Shown: positions 25,373-33,970 of the stretch, in pieces | Layout: each line of letters starts with the position of its first letter | Numbering within the stretch: the first letter of the stretch is position 1 | NCBI RefSeq assembly: GCF_010548275.1 | Contig: NZ_JAAGLT010000027.1 | Coordinates: 62,001-126,000, forward strand | DNA length: 64,000 bases | Source of the DNA: Streptomyces sp. SID12488 | Lineage (GTDB): Bacteria; Actinomycetota; Actinomycetes; Streptomycetales; Streptomycetaceae | Direction of reading: 5' to 3' | Translations under genes and position numbers: made by a program | Notes under the pieces: generated by a model | What the model was told of the DNA's origin: nothing | What the model saw: the letters and a program-made list of their open reading frames with translations, nothing else | Database searches by the model: none

Positions 25373-26656
25373 CTACTCGGCGCTCTCCTCCGAGTTGGCC
25401 TGCTTCTGCAGCCCGGTGAGGACCGTCGCCGGGTCGCCGTCCGTGGCGAGGGCCGCGCCGATCCGCTGCTTGATGTGCGCGCTGACCTCCGCCCAGGACG
25501 TCTTGCCGACCGGGTAGAGCTGGGCGGTCGGGAGCTCCTCCAGGAAGGGGGCGAGGGCCTTGTCCCGGGCGGCGGTGGACATCGTCCTGGAGGCGGAGGA
25601 GGTGACCGGCAGGAGGTCGTACTCGCGGGAGAAGGCGAGCACGTTCTTCTCGTCGTAGACGAAGTCGAGGAATTCGCCGACCTCACTCCGGTGGCCGTTC
25701 TTCTTGAAGGCCATCATCCAGTCGGCGACACCCATCGCGGAGCGCGTCGAGCCCTCCTCGCCCGGCATCGGCACCATCCCGAAGTCCACGCCCCTGGCCG
25801 CCGCGATCTTCATCAGCGAGGGATGGCCGTTGAGCATGCCGACCTCCCCGCGCGCGAAGGCGGCGAAGGCGGCGGCCCGGTTGAGTTTGCCGGGGGCGAC
25901 GGGGCCGGTGAGCCCCTTGTCGACGAGTTCGTCCTTGAGCCAGGTGAACGTCTGGATGTTCTGCGGGGAGTCGATGCCGTAGGTGCCGACCTCGCTGGTG
26001 TAGCCGTCGCCGCCACTGAGCAGCCACTGCATGGCCTCGGCCTGCGCCTCCTCGGGCCCGAGCGGGAGGGCGTACGGGTACTTCACGCCCTTCTCCTTCA
26101 GCGCGGCGGCGTCGGCGGCCAGCTCGCTCCAGGTGGTGGGAGGGGTGAGGCCGGCCTCGGTGAAGAGCTTCTTGTTGTAGAAGAGGAGGCGGGTGGAGGC
26201 GGCGAAGGGCATGCCGTACTGGGTCCGGCTGACCTTTCCGGCGTCGGCCAGCTGGGCGACGAAGTCGGCCTGCGTCGGGATGGAGAGGAGTTCGTCGGCC
26301 TGGTACAGCTCGCCCTTGGCCGCGTAGTCGGCGTACGCGCCGATCTGCGCCAGGTCGGGCGCGTCACCGGCGGCGACCATCTCACTGACCTCGCGGTCGA
26401 CCTCGGTCCAGGAGTGGACGCTGACGTCGACCTTCACATCCGGGTGGGCGGCCTCGTACTCCTCGACCAGCTTGTCCCAGTACTTCTGGGAGCTGTTGGC
26501 ACCGGAGTCGCCGTAGTCGGCGGCGACCAGCTTCAGGGTGACCTCACCCGAGCCGGCTCCTCCGCAGCCACCGAGTACCGCCGTCATCCCGAGGGCCGAC
26601 ACCGCCGCGATCATGCCTGTCCTACGCCGCTGCACCACAGAATCCCAACTATTCAT
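25373..26656 (-). CDS. Sugar ABC transporter substrate-binding lipoprotein (orphan, paralogue 2)
   Basis: A 427-residue lipoprotein with lipobox AVLGGC and the SBP_bac_1 fold. YADYAAKGELYQADELLSI, RTQYGMPFAASTRLLFYNKK and YPYALPLGPEEAQAEAMQWL match the same positions in the paralogue, so the two arose by duplication. It is divergent from nagK, and the 116-bp gap holds two dre sites, so it is probably DasR-controlled and binds an amino sugar or chito-oligosaccharide (inference). No permeases adjoin. The 170-bp gap to paralogue 1 carries a GCCTCC...GGAGGC hairpin that may attenuate readthrough. Confidence 0.9.
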   Translation of the reverse strand: MNSWDSVVQRRRTGMIAAVSALGMTAVLGGCGGAGSGEVTLKLVAADYGDSGANSSQKYWDKLVEEYEAAHPDVKVDVSVHSWTEVDREVSEMVAAGDAPDLAQIGAYADYAAKGELYQADELLSIPTQADFVAQLADAGKVSRTQYGMPFAASTRLLFYNKKLFTEAGLTPPTTWSELAADAAALKEKGVKYPYALPLGPEEAQAEAMQWLLSGGDGYTSEVGTYGIDSPQNIQTFTWLKDELVDKGLTGPVAPGKLNRAAAFAAFARGEVGMLNGHPSLMKIAAARGVDFGMVPMPGEEGSTRSAMGVADWMMAFKKNGHRSEVGEFLDFVYDEKNVLAFSREYDLLPVTSSASRTMSTAARDKALAPFLEELPTAQLYPVGKTSWAEVSAHIKQRIGAALATDGDPATVLTGLQKQANSEESAE

Positions 26657-26711
26657 TCGCGTTCACATACATGTTCATTGGTACGTTCAACTTCTTAGCA
26701 TTACAAGGTGT

Positions 26712-26727
26712 ACAGGTCTACACCACG
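26712..26727. promoter_or_regulatory. Predicted DasR operator (dre), distal
   Basis: ACAGGTCTACACCACG, core GGTCTACACC, one change from GGTCTAGACC. Lies between the divergent binding-protein gene and nagK, 2 bp from the next dre. Confidence 0.6.
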
Positions 26728-26729
26728 TA

Positions 26730-26745
26730 AGTGGACTAGACCTCT
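26730..26745. promoter_or_regulatory. Predicted DasR operator (dre), nagK-proximal
   Basis: AGTGGACTAGACCTCT, core GGACTAGACC with the full TAGACC half-site, 28 nt upstream of the nagK start. The nagKA operon is a known DasR target in S. coelicolor, so this is the best supported of the dre sites here. Confidence 0.8.
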
Positions 26746-26772
26746 TCCGGGTCGACGGGCCACACTGTCCCC

Positions 26773-27720
26773 GTGAGACATGTCATCGCCCTCGACGTGG
26801 GCGGCACCGCGATGAAAGCCGCCCTCATCGGGCCGGACGGCGCTCTGCTCCACCAGGCGCGCCGGGCGACCGGACGGGAGCGCGGCCCCGACGCCGTGGT
26901 CGAGGAGATCCTCGGCTTCGCCGCGGACCTGCGCGCCCACGGCATCGCCCACCTCGGCGAGAGCGCCGCCGCCGCCGGAGTCTCCGTCCCCGGCATCGTC
27001 GACGCCGAACGCGGCCTCGCCGTCTACGCGGCGAACCTCGGCTGGCGTGACGTACCCCTGCGCGACCTGCTCACCGAACGGCTCGGCCTGCCGGTCGCCC
27101 TGGGCCACGACGTCCGTACGGGCGGCCTCGCGGAGGGCCGGATCGGGGCCGGCCAGGGAGCCGACCGTTTCTTCTTCGTCGCCCTCGGCACCGGGATCGC
27201 GGGCGCGATCGGCGTCGACGGCCGGGTGGAAGCGGGCGCGCACGGCTTCGCGGGCGAGGTCGGCCACATCGTCGTACGGCCCGGCGGGACCCCGTGCCCA
27301 TGCGGCCAGCGCGGCTGTCTGGAACGGTACGCGTCGGCGTCGGCGGTGAGCGAGGCCTGGGCCGAGGCCTCCGGCGTCCCCGGCGCGGACGCGGCGGACT
27401 GCGCCGAAGCCGTCGACTCCGGCGACCGGCGCGCCAGCCAGGTCTGGCAGCACGCGATCGACGCCCTCGCCGACGGCCTGGTCACCGCCCTCACCCTCCT
27501 CGACCCCCGCACCCTGATCATCGGCGGCGGCCTGGCGGAAGCGGGCGACACGTTGTTCACACCGCTGCGCACCGCGGTACAACAACGGATCACCTTCCAG
27601 AAGCTCCCGATCATCGCCCCCGCAGCCCTCGGCGACACGGCAGGCTGCCTGGGCGCGGGCCTCCTCGCCTGGGATCTCCTCACCACCACCGACCCCGACC
27701 TCACGGAGGTAACGCCCTGA
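26773..27720 (+). CDS. nagK: N-acetylglucosamine kinase (ROK family)
   Basis: A 315-residue ROK kinase phosphorylating N-acetylglucosamine. It has IALDVGGTAMKAAL (ATP phosphate loop), ALGTGIAGAIG, AGEVGHIVVRPGG and the ROK zinc motif CPCGQRGCLERYASASA. GTG 26773 follows the dre pair directly. Its TGA overlaps the ATG of nagA by one base (TGATG), so the two are translationally coupled. The pathway placement follows from nagA next to it. Confidence 0.94.
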   Translation: MRHVIALDVGGTAMKAALIGPDGALLHQARRATGRERGPDAVVEEILGFAADLRAHGIAHLGESAAAAGVSVPGIVDAERGLAVYAANLGWRDVPLRDLLTERLGLPVALGHDVRTGGLAEGRIGAGQGADRFFFVALGTGIAGAIGVDGRVEAGAHGFAGEVGHIVVRPGGTPCPCGQRGCLERYASASAVSEAWAEASGVPGADAADCAEAVDSGDRRASQVWQHAIDALADGLVTALTLLDPRTLIIGGGLAEAGDTLFTPLRTAVQQRITFQKLPIIAPAALGDTAGCLGAGLLAWDLLTTTDPDLTEVTP

Positions 27721-28946
27721 TGGCACCCGACCTAGGGGCGCGGGTCCCTGACATTTGCGGCTCCGCCGCGTGGGCGCGAACAACCCCCACCGGCCCGCAG
27801 CGCACACACAACCTGGTGTTCAAAGGTGCCCGAGTCGTACTCCCCACAGGAATCACCGACGGCGCCCAACTAGCCGTCGAGGGCACGCGAATCGCCGAGC
27901 ACCCCCACGAGAACGCCCAGGAGATCGACGTACGCGGCCACTGGCTGATCCCAGGCTTCGTCGACCTCCACAACCACGGCGGAGGCGGAGCCTCCTTCAC
28001 CTCGGGCACCGCGGAAGACATCCTCAAGGGCGTCCACACCCACCGCACCCACGGCACCACCACCCTCGTCGCCAGCACCGTCACCGGCGACATGGACACC
28101 CTCACCGCCCAGGCCGGCCTCCTCTCCGAACTCGCCGAGCAGGGCGACATCGCCGGCGTCCACTTCGAGGGCCCCTTCATCTCGCCGTGCCGCAAAGGCG
28201 CCCACTCCGAGGCGCTGCTGCGCGACCCGGACCCGGCGGAGGTCCGCAAGCTGATCGACGCGGCGCGCGGCCGGGCCAAAATGGTCACCCTCGCCACCGA
28301 ACTCCCCGGCGGCCTCGACTCCGTACGGCTGCTCGTCGAGCACGGCGTCCTCGCGGCGATCGGCCACACGGACGCGACGTACGAGCAGACGGTGGAGGCC
28401 ATCGACGCGGGCGCCACCGTCGCCACGCACCTCTTCAACGCGATGCCCGCCCTCGGTCACCGCACCCCCGGCCCGATCACCGCCCTCCTGGAGGACGAGC
28501 GCGTCACCGTCGAACTCATCAACGACGGCACGCACCTGCACCCGGCGGCCCTCCAGCTCGCGTTCCACCACGCGGGCGCGGACCGCGTGGCGTTCATCAC
28601 CGACGCGATGGACGCGGCCGGCTTCGGCGACGGCCTCTATCTGCTCGGCCCGCTGGAGGTCGAGGTCAGCAAGGGCGTGGCGCGGCTGGTCGAGGGGGGC
28701 TCGATCGCGGGCTCGACCCTCACCCTGGACCGCGCGTTCCGGCGGGCGGTCACCGTCGACCGGCTCCCGGTCACGGACGCGGTCGCCGCGTTGTCCGCCA
28801 ACCCGGCCCGGCTGCTGGGCATCCACGACCGGGTGGGCTCCCTGGAACCGGGCAAGGACGCGGACCTGGTCCTGCTGGACGCGGACTTCACGGTCAAGGG
28901 AGTGATGCGCAAGGGGAGTTGGGTAGTCAAGCCCCAACTACCTTGA
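27720..28946 (+). CDS. nagA: N-acetylglucosamine-6-phosphate deacetylase with repeat-derived N-terminal extension
   Basis: A 408-residue amidohydrolase converting GlcNAc-6-P to GlcN-6-P. Metal and active-site signatures: FVDLHNHGGGG, VHFEGPFISPCRKGAH (Glu ligand), IGHTDATYEQT, THLFNAMPALGHR and FITDAMDAAGFGDG. The conserved enzyme begins around HNLVFKGARVVLPTG; the preceding 28 residues or so are encoded by a dispersed REP-like repeat read in frame (27731-27801). The ATG overlaps the nagK stop. If translation starts there, NagA carries a foreign N-terminus; a later start without a good codon would remove it. Confidence 0.94.
   Translation: MAPDLGARVPDICGSAAWARTTPTGPQRTHNLVFKGARVVLPTGITDGAQLAVEGTRIAEHPHENAQEIDVRGHWLIPGFVDLHNHGGGGASFTSGTAEDILKGVHTHRTHGTTTLVASTVTGDMDTLTAQAGLLSELAEQGDIAGVHFEGPFISPCRKGAHSEALLRDPDPAEVRKLIDAARGRAKMVTLATELPGGLDSVRLLVEHGVLAAIGHTDATYEQTVEAIDAGATVATHLFNAMPALGHRTPGPITALLEDERVTVELINDGTHLHPAALQLAFHHAGADRVAFITDAMDAAGFGDGLYLLGPLEVEVSKGVARLVEGGSIAGSTLTLDRAFRRAVTVDRLPVTDAVAALSANPARLLGIHDRVGSLEPGKDADLVLLDADFTVKGVMRKGSWVVKPQLP
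27731..27801. repeat. Dispersed REP-like element, copy B, inside nagA
   Basis: CCTAGGGGCGCGGGT through GCGGCTCCGCCGCGTGGGCG to CCCCACCGGCCCGCAGC, the same element as copy A. It is in the nagA frame and encodes LGARVPDICGSAAWARTTPT, followed by GPQR. It has no in-frame stop, so the gene remains open. Confidence 0.8.
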
Positions 28947-28972
28947 GCTGACTGAGGAGGGAGGCTGGCGGG

Positions 28973-29914
28973 ATGATCCTCACGGTGACGCTGAACACCG
29001 CGCTCGACATCACGTACCGCGTAAGGGAGTTGCGCCCGTACGCCTCCCACCGGGTCACCTCGGTAACCGAACGCCCCGGCGGCAAGGGCCTGAACGTGGC
29101 CCGCGTCCTGGCCGCCCTCGGCCACGAGGTGACGGTCACCGGCTTCACAGGCGGCCCGACCGGACGGACCGTACAGCACCAACTCACCGCCACAACAGGC
29201 ATATTGGACGCCCTGGTCCCGGTATCGGGTCCGACCCGCCGCACGATAGCGCTGGTCGAGGACACGCCCGCGAGCATGACGCCGGAAACGACCCAGCTCA
29301 ACGAGCCCGGCCCGCAGATCACCCCGGCCGAATGGGCCACCTTCCAGGACGTCTACGAGGGGCTGCTGCCGTCCGTCTCCGTGGTGGCCCTCTGCGGCAG
29401 CCTGCCGCCGGGGGTGCCGGTGGGGGCGTACGCCGACCTCGTCCGCTCAGCGCGGACAGCGGGGGTGCCCGTGCTGCTCGACGCGAGCGGGGAGCCGCTC
29501 AGGCGCGGGGTCGCGGCCCGCCCCGACGTGGTCAAGCCGAACGCCGGTGAACTCGCCGAACTCACGCGCTCCCACGAGCCGTTGCAGGCCACCCGGAACG
29601 CCCGCAGGCGCGGCGCACGAGCCGTGGTCGCCTCACTGGGCCCGGACGGCCTGCTCGCGGCGACCCCGGAGGGCCGCTGGCGGGCAACCCCACCAGCCCG
29701 CGTCCGGGGCAACCCGACGGGCGCGGGCGACTCGGCGGTCGCGGGCCTGCTGTCGGGCCTGGTCGACCAACTCCCCTGGCCCGAACGCCTGATCCGCGCG
29801 GTGGCCCTGTCGACGGCAACCGTACTGGCCCCGGTGGCAGGCGAGTTCGACCGCGCGGCATACGAGGAACTGGTGGCCCGGGTGACCGTGACGAGCGAGG
29901 CGACGGCGGCATAG
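28973..29914 (+). CDS. 1-phosphofructokinase-like PfkB family sugar kinase
   Basis: A 313-residue PfkB kinase: MILTVTLNTALDITYRV, ERPGGKGLNVARVLAALGHE, VVALCGSLPPGVP and the ATP/anion-hole motif NPTGAGDSAVAGLLSG with catalytic Asp. The family includes 1-phosphofructokinase, tagatose-6-phosphate kinase and related enzymes. Its position 26 bp after nagA in the same direction, with GAGGAGGGA 11 nt upstream of the ATG, makes it the third gene of the nagKA operon. It probably phosphorylates a sugar phosphate from amino-sugar catabolism (inference). Confidence 0.9.
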   Translation: MILTVTLNTALDITYRVRELRPYASHRVTSVTERPGGKGLNVARVLAALGHEVTVTGFTGGPTGRTVQHQLTATTGILDALVPVSGPTRRTIALVEDTPASMTPETTQLNEPGPQITPAEWATFQDVYEGLLPSVSVVALCGSLPPGVPVGAYADLVRSARTAGVPVLLDASGEPLRRGVAARPDVVKPNAGELAELTRSHEPLQATRNARRRGARAVVASLGPDGLLAATPEGRWRATPPARVRGNPTGAGDSAVAGLLSGLVDQLPWPERLIRAVALSTATVLAPVAGEFDRAAYEELVARVTVTSEATAA

Positions 29915-29963
29915 CGGACGGTCTCCGGCCCGGTCAGCTCTCGCTCAGACCCCTGTCACTCCA

Positions 29964-30971
29964 CTATCCGTTGGCAGCCGTCAGATACAGCTGGTCGATG
30001 TTGACGTCACACTGATTCCCCTGCTCGCAGGAGATCTTGAGCGTGTTGGTGCCCTTGTTCAGCTGGACGGACGCCCAGGTGCTCGTCCAGCCCTTCGCGT
30101 AGTCACCCTCGGCGGCCTTCGCGAAGTTGTCCAGGTTGACCGGGCGGGACTGAGCCGTGCCGTTGACCGACAGCGTGGCGGTGGCGGCCTTGCCGGGTAC
30201 GCCGTAGTTGACGTACAGCCGGTACTCGCCCTTCTTCGCGATGCCGCTGACGTTCCAGGTGACCGACGCGCCCACGTTGTTGAAGTTGCCCACATAGACG
30301 CCGTCGGCCGACTTCGCGCCTTTGACGTCCGACGTGGTGACGGCGCCGCCGCCGAGCAGCAGGGCCTTCGCGTCGATCGTCGGGAGTTCGTCCTCCGAGG
30401 CCGCCGAGGTGGTGGGCGACGGGGACTTCTCGGCGCTCTGCCCGGTCGTCGGGCTCGCACCGGCCTCGTTGCCCTTGTCCTTCTCGTCGTCGCCGCCCAT
30501 CATGGCCACGCCGATACCGATGACGACCGCGGCGACCACCGCGATGGCGCCGATCAGTAGTCCCTTGGTGTTGGGGCCGGAGGCCCGCCCGCCTCTGCCG
30601 CCGCCACCGCCGTGTGTGGGCTGCCGCGGAGTCGCGGGGCCGGCGCCGAAGGCCTCGGGCCCCTGGTACTGGGTGTTCGGGGTGCTGCCGTACGCGCCCT
30701 GCTGCTGCGGGATCGTCTGGCCGTACTGCGCGGTCGGGGCGGTCGGGGCGGTCTGGCCGTACGCGGGCTGCTGGCCCTGGACGGGGGCCTGCCCCGGGGC
30801 CGCCGGCGCGCTGTACTGGCGCTCGCCGACCGGCCGCACCCGGCCGACCGAGTTCGGGTAGCCGTAGCCGCTGCTCGGCGGCTGGGCTCCGTTGGCCCGC
30901 CCGTCCTCGTACAGGTAGCCGAACGGATCGTCGTCCTCGGGCGTGCTCGCGCCGCTGTTGCCGGGCGTCAT
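29964..30971 (-). CDS. Membrane-anchored protein with C-terminal carbohydrate-binding (CBM35/CBM6-like) domain
   Basis: A 335-residue protein from ATG 30971. An N-terminal cytoplasmic Pro/Gln/Gly-rich region (about 1-130) is followed by one TM segment (LLIGAIAVVAAVVIGIGVAM). A Ser/Thr/Pro linker and a C-terminal beta-sandwich come next, with FNNVGASVTWNVSGIAKKGE, YRLYVNYGVPG and NIDQLYLTAANG, as in CBM6/35-type modules. It is likely displayed outside the membrane to bind sugar or cell wall. Convergent with the nagKA-pfkB operon. Confidence 0.85.
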   Translation of the reverse strand: MTPGNSGASTPEDDDPFGYLYEDGRANGAQPPSSGYGYPNSVGRVRPVGERQYSAPAAPGQAPVQGQQPAYGQTAPTAPTAQYGQTIPQQQGAYGSTPNTQYQGPEAFGAGPATPRQPTHGGGGGRGGRASGPNTKGLLIGAIAVVAAVVIGIGVAMMGGDDEKDKGNEAGASPTTGQSAEKSPSPTTSAASEDELPTIDAKALLLGGGAVTTSDVKGAKSADGVYVGNFNNVGASVTWNVSGIAKKGEYRLYVNYGVPGKAATATLSVNGTAQSRPVNLDNFAKAAEGDYAKGWTSTWASVQLNKGTNTLKISCEQGNQCDVNIDQLYLTAANG

Positions 30972-31168
30972 CCCTTGGGGTCTCCTCAACAGGTGCGGGG
31001 TGGGACAGGTGCGGGGGCGGGACCACGAGATGTTGCGAGGTCCTGGGAAGCATGCAATGCGAAGGATGCAATGCGAATAACGAGCCTACCCGCTCTCGCT
31101 GACCCAAACGGGTGAGTCCGGAGGCAACGAGCGGCTACAAGATCGCTACAGGGCCACTGATCTGGTGA

Positions 31169-32899
31169 TCATCCCGCACGCCGATGCTGTTTGGGACGAG
31201 ATCGTTTCTCGATGTACATCCGCTCGTCGGCCGACTTCAGGACTTCGTCCGCCGTCATCCCGCAGTGTGCCCACCCGATGCCGAAGCTCGCGCCGACCCG
31301 CATCGCGCGGCCGTCGACCCGGATCGGCTGGATGATCTCGTTGCGCAGGCGTACGGCGAGGTCCTGGGCGTCGGCCCGGCCGAGGCCGTCGGCGAGGACC
31401 ACGAACTCGTCGCCGCCGAGCCGGGCCACCGTGTCACCGTCGCGCACGGCCCCGCCGAGCCGTCGGGCCACCTCGATCAGCACCGCGTCGCCGGCGTTGT
31501 GCCCGAAGCGGTCGTTGATCGACTTGAAGCCGTCGAGGTCGCAGAAGAGCACCGCGAGCCCCTTCGTCCCGTCGTCCTGCTCACTCTCGGGAGCGACGGT
31601 GTGGACGTGGTGGTCGTACGCGCCGTATGCCTCGGGAGCCGCGCGGAAGTCGAACTGGTGGCCGCTCACGTCGTACGGCTGGAGTCCGCCGTCCGTCACG
31701 GGCACCGGCGCGGTCGTGTACTGGTCGTGCGTGCCGTAGGGATCCACCTGGCCGTGGCCGTAGGCCGCGTCGACCGACTCGACCAGGCCGGGCACCACCG
31801 TCTGCGAGCGCTGGCAGAGGCGGGAGCTGAGCCGGGCGCGCAGTTCGGCGGAGTTGGGCAGTCCGGTGAGGGAGTCGTGGGAGGCGCGGTGGGCGAGCTG
31901 AAGCTCGCGGCGCTTGCGCTCCTCTATGTCCTCGACGTGGGTGAGCAGGAAGCGCGGGCCATCGGTGGTGTCCGCGACGACGGAGTTGCGCAGCGACACC
32001 CACAGGTACGAGCCGTCCCGGCGCGCGAGCCGGAGTTCGGTGCGCCCGCCCTCGGCGGAGGTGCGGAGCAGGGTGCCTATGTCCTCGGGGTGCACGAGGT
32101 CGGAGAAGGAGTAGCGGCGCATCGCGGAGGCGGGACGGCCCAGCAGACGGCACAGGGCGTCGTTGGTGCGGAGTATTCGCCCGTGCTGGTCGCCGCCCAT
32201 CTCGGCGATGGCCATGCCGGAGGGGGCGTACTCGAAGGCCTGCCGGAAGCTTTCCTCGCTGGCCCGCAGCGCCTGCTGCTCGCGTTCGAGTCTGACCAGT
32301 GCCCGCTGCATATTCGCGCGTAGACGTGCGTTGCTGATCGCGATGGCAGCCTGGAACGCGTACATCTGGAGCGCTTCTTTGCCCCATGCGCCCGGTCGGC
32401 GGCCGTTGCGCGGCCGGTCCACGGAGAGCACGCCGATCAGTTCGCCGCAGGTGCCGCCGGGCACGCTCGGGGTGAACATCGGCGCGAAGAGCCGGTCCGA
32501 GGGGTGCCACTCGTCCTCGAAGCGCGGGGCGGGGCCGTCGGTGTACCACTGCGGGACGTCGTCGTCGTCGAGGACCCAGCCCTCGGTGTGCGGAATGAAG
32601 ACCAGTTCGCCCCAGGCCTCGCCCATGGCGAGGCGGCGTTCCCAGGAGTCGCGCGAGCCGACCCGGCCGGTGATGAGGGCCTCGGCGGCGGAGTTCCCGG
32701 CGAAGGCGGCGACGACGAGATCGCCGTCGGGGCGGACGAGGTTGACGCAGGCCAACTCGTACCCGAGGCCGTTGACGACGCCGTCGGCGACGGTCTGGAG
32801 GGTGTCCGCCAGACTGCGCGCGGTGTTCATGTCCGCCATGACCCGGTGCAGTTGCCGCAAGGTCGCAAGTTGGACGTACGGCTCCTGATCGGTCTCCAT
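31169..32899 (-). CDS. cdgB: Diguanylate cyclase with GAF and PAS domains
   Basis: 576 residues: GAF (about 20-200), PAS/PAC (about 213-335, ESFRQAFEYAPSGMAIAEMG) and GGDEF (about 340-570) with intact RLGGDEFVVLAD. The layout and the neighbouring arfB, terD and nagKA genes match CdgB of S. coelicolor, a c-di-GMP synthase affecting development and a BldD target. A Gly/Tyr/His-rich segment of about 70 residues lies between DSLTGLPNSAELRARLSSRL and GLAVLFCDLDGFKSI, an unusual insertion in the GGDEF domain. A palindromic BldD-like site lies upstream. Confidence 0.9.
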   Translation of the reverse strand: METDQEPYVQLATLRQLHRVMADMNTARSLADTLQTVADGVVNGLGYELACVNLVRPDGDLVVAAFAGNSAAEALITGRVGSRDSWERRLAMGEAWGELVFIPHTEGWVLDDDDVPQWYTDGPAPRFEDEWHPSDRLFAPMFTPSVPGGTCGELIGVLSVDRPRNGRRPGAWGKEALQMYAFQAAIAISNARLRANMQRALVRLEREQQALRASEESFRQAFEYAPSGMAIAEMGGDQHGRILRTNDALCRLLGRPASAMRRYSFSDLVHPEDIGTLLRTSAEGGRTELRLARRDGSYLWVSLRNSVVADTTDGPRFLLTHVEDIEERKRRELQLAHRASHDSLTGLPNSAELRARLSSRLCQRSQTVVPGLVESVDAAYGHGQVDPYGTHDQYTTAPVPVTDGGLQPYDVSGHQFDFRAAPEAYGAYDHHVHTVAPESEQDDGTKGLAVLFCDLDGFKSINDRFGHNAGDAVLIEVARRLGGAVRDGDTVARLGGDEFVVLADGLGRADAQDLAVRLRNEIIQPIRVDGRAMRVGASFGIGWAHCGMTADEVLKSADERMYIEKRSRPKQHRRAG

Positions 32900-32989
32900 T
32901 CGCCCTCCTTACGCCTATCTCACCTTCCCCGCCACTGAATCACAGCGCGCTGCCCACTCGGTACACAGGGTCAACAAAAAAGGTCACCT

Positions 32990-33003
32990 GTGACTCAAGT
33001 CAC
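32990..33003. promoter_or_regulatory. BldD-like operator upstream of cdgB
   Basis: GTGACTCAAGTCAC, a perfect palindrome with a 2-nt centre, 91-104 nt before the cdgB ATG, overlapping a second GGTCAC...GTGAC inverted repeat (32983-32995). BldD binds AGTGA/TCAC-type sites and is known to target cdgB. The other part of the 318-bp gap (33004-33217) contains no further clear site. Confidence 0.55.
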
Positions 33004-33217
33004 AACGAAAGATGAGCAATTGAGTAGAGTTTCTGAGTTCTCCCTGTGCGTTTACTGAACGCAAACTTTGTATCCGTGCGGACACTACGAGCGAGGATAC
33101 GGGCGAGGAGAAGTCGGCGTGGCCGTTCCCGATCATTGGGTGTCGGTCGGGAGTCCTAGGTCCGGGCTCGGGCGCAGGTCCGATGTGCGGCACACGCACG
33201 GCTAATAGCTTTTCCAT

Positions 33218-33877
33218 GTGCCGACCACTCGCCCCGCAGCACCCACCGCGTCCACCACACCTGCCACCCCCTCCACTCTCGCCCCACACACCCCACACAC
33301 CTCACACACCCCAGGCGCCGCCACCGTCTCAGCTCCCGCCGGGCATCCTGGTGGGGTGAGCAACGACGACTTCCGCGCCGCGATGTCCCGCCTGGCCTCG
33401 GGCGTGGTCCTGGTGACCGCACAGGAACCGCCGCTCGACCCGGACGACCCGCACGCGCCCGGCGGTGAGGACGTCGGTATGACGGCGACCGCCTTCCTGT
33501 CGGTGTCCCTGGACCCGCCCCTGGTCATGGTCAGCGTGCGCGAGGGCTCCCGGATGGACGACCTGCTCGCCGAACAGCCCCTGTGGGCGGTCTCCGTCCT
33601 CTCCGAGAACCAGCGGCACATCGCGGGCCGGTTCGCGATGAAGAACCGCATCAGCGACCGTCTCCTCTTCGCGGACCTCCCCGTCGTCCGGGGCGAGGCA
33701 TCCGGCGCCCTCCTGGTGGGCGGCGCCCTGGCGACCCTGGAGTGCCGTACGGAGCAACTGGTGACGGCCGGCGACCACACCCTCGTGATCGGCCGCGTCC
33801 TGACGGCGACGGCACCGAGCACGGACGGCGGCGGCCCGCTGGCGTACTTCCGGGGCCGCTACCGACAGCTGGACTGA
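33218..33877 (+). CDS. Flavin reductase-like FMN-binding protein
   Basis: A 219-residue protein. The first 46 residues are Thr/Pro/Ala-rich and low in complexity. The flavin_reduct domain runs from SNDDFRAAMSRLASGVVLVT through GMTATAFLSVSLDPPLVMVS, NQRHIAGRFAMKN and HTLVIGRVLTA to LAYFRGRYRQL. It probably supplies reduced FMN or acts as a flavin reductase partner; the partner is not adjacent. GTG 33218 is used, as related proteins keep the Pro-rich start; GTG 33356 would give the domain only, and neither has a strong RBS. Confidence 0.85.
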   Translation: MPTTRPAAPTASTTPATPSTLAPHTPHTSHTPGAATVSAPAGHPGGVSNDDFRAAMSRLASGVVLVTAQEPPLDPDDPHAPGGEDVGMTATAFLSVSLDPPLVMVSVREGSRMDDLLAEQPLWAVSVLSENQRHIAGRFAMKNRISDRLLFADLPVVRGEASGALLVGGALATLECRTEQLVTAGDHTLVIGRVLTATAPSTDGGGPLAYFRGRYRQLD

Positions 33878-33970
33878 AGCGCGAATGAAGCCGGGTTGAA
33901 GCCGGACTCAGGCTGGGCCGACGAGAAACCCGCTGGTCACACCGGTACCGGGCGGCCTAGCTTGGCCCGT

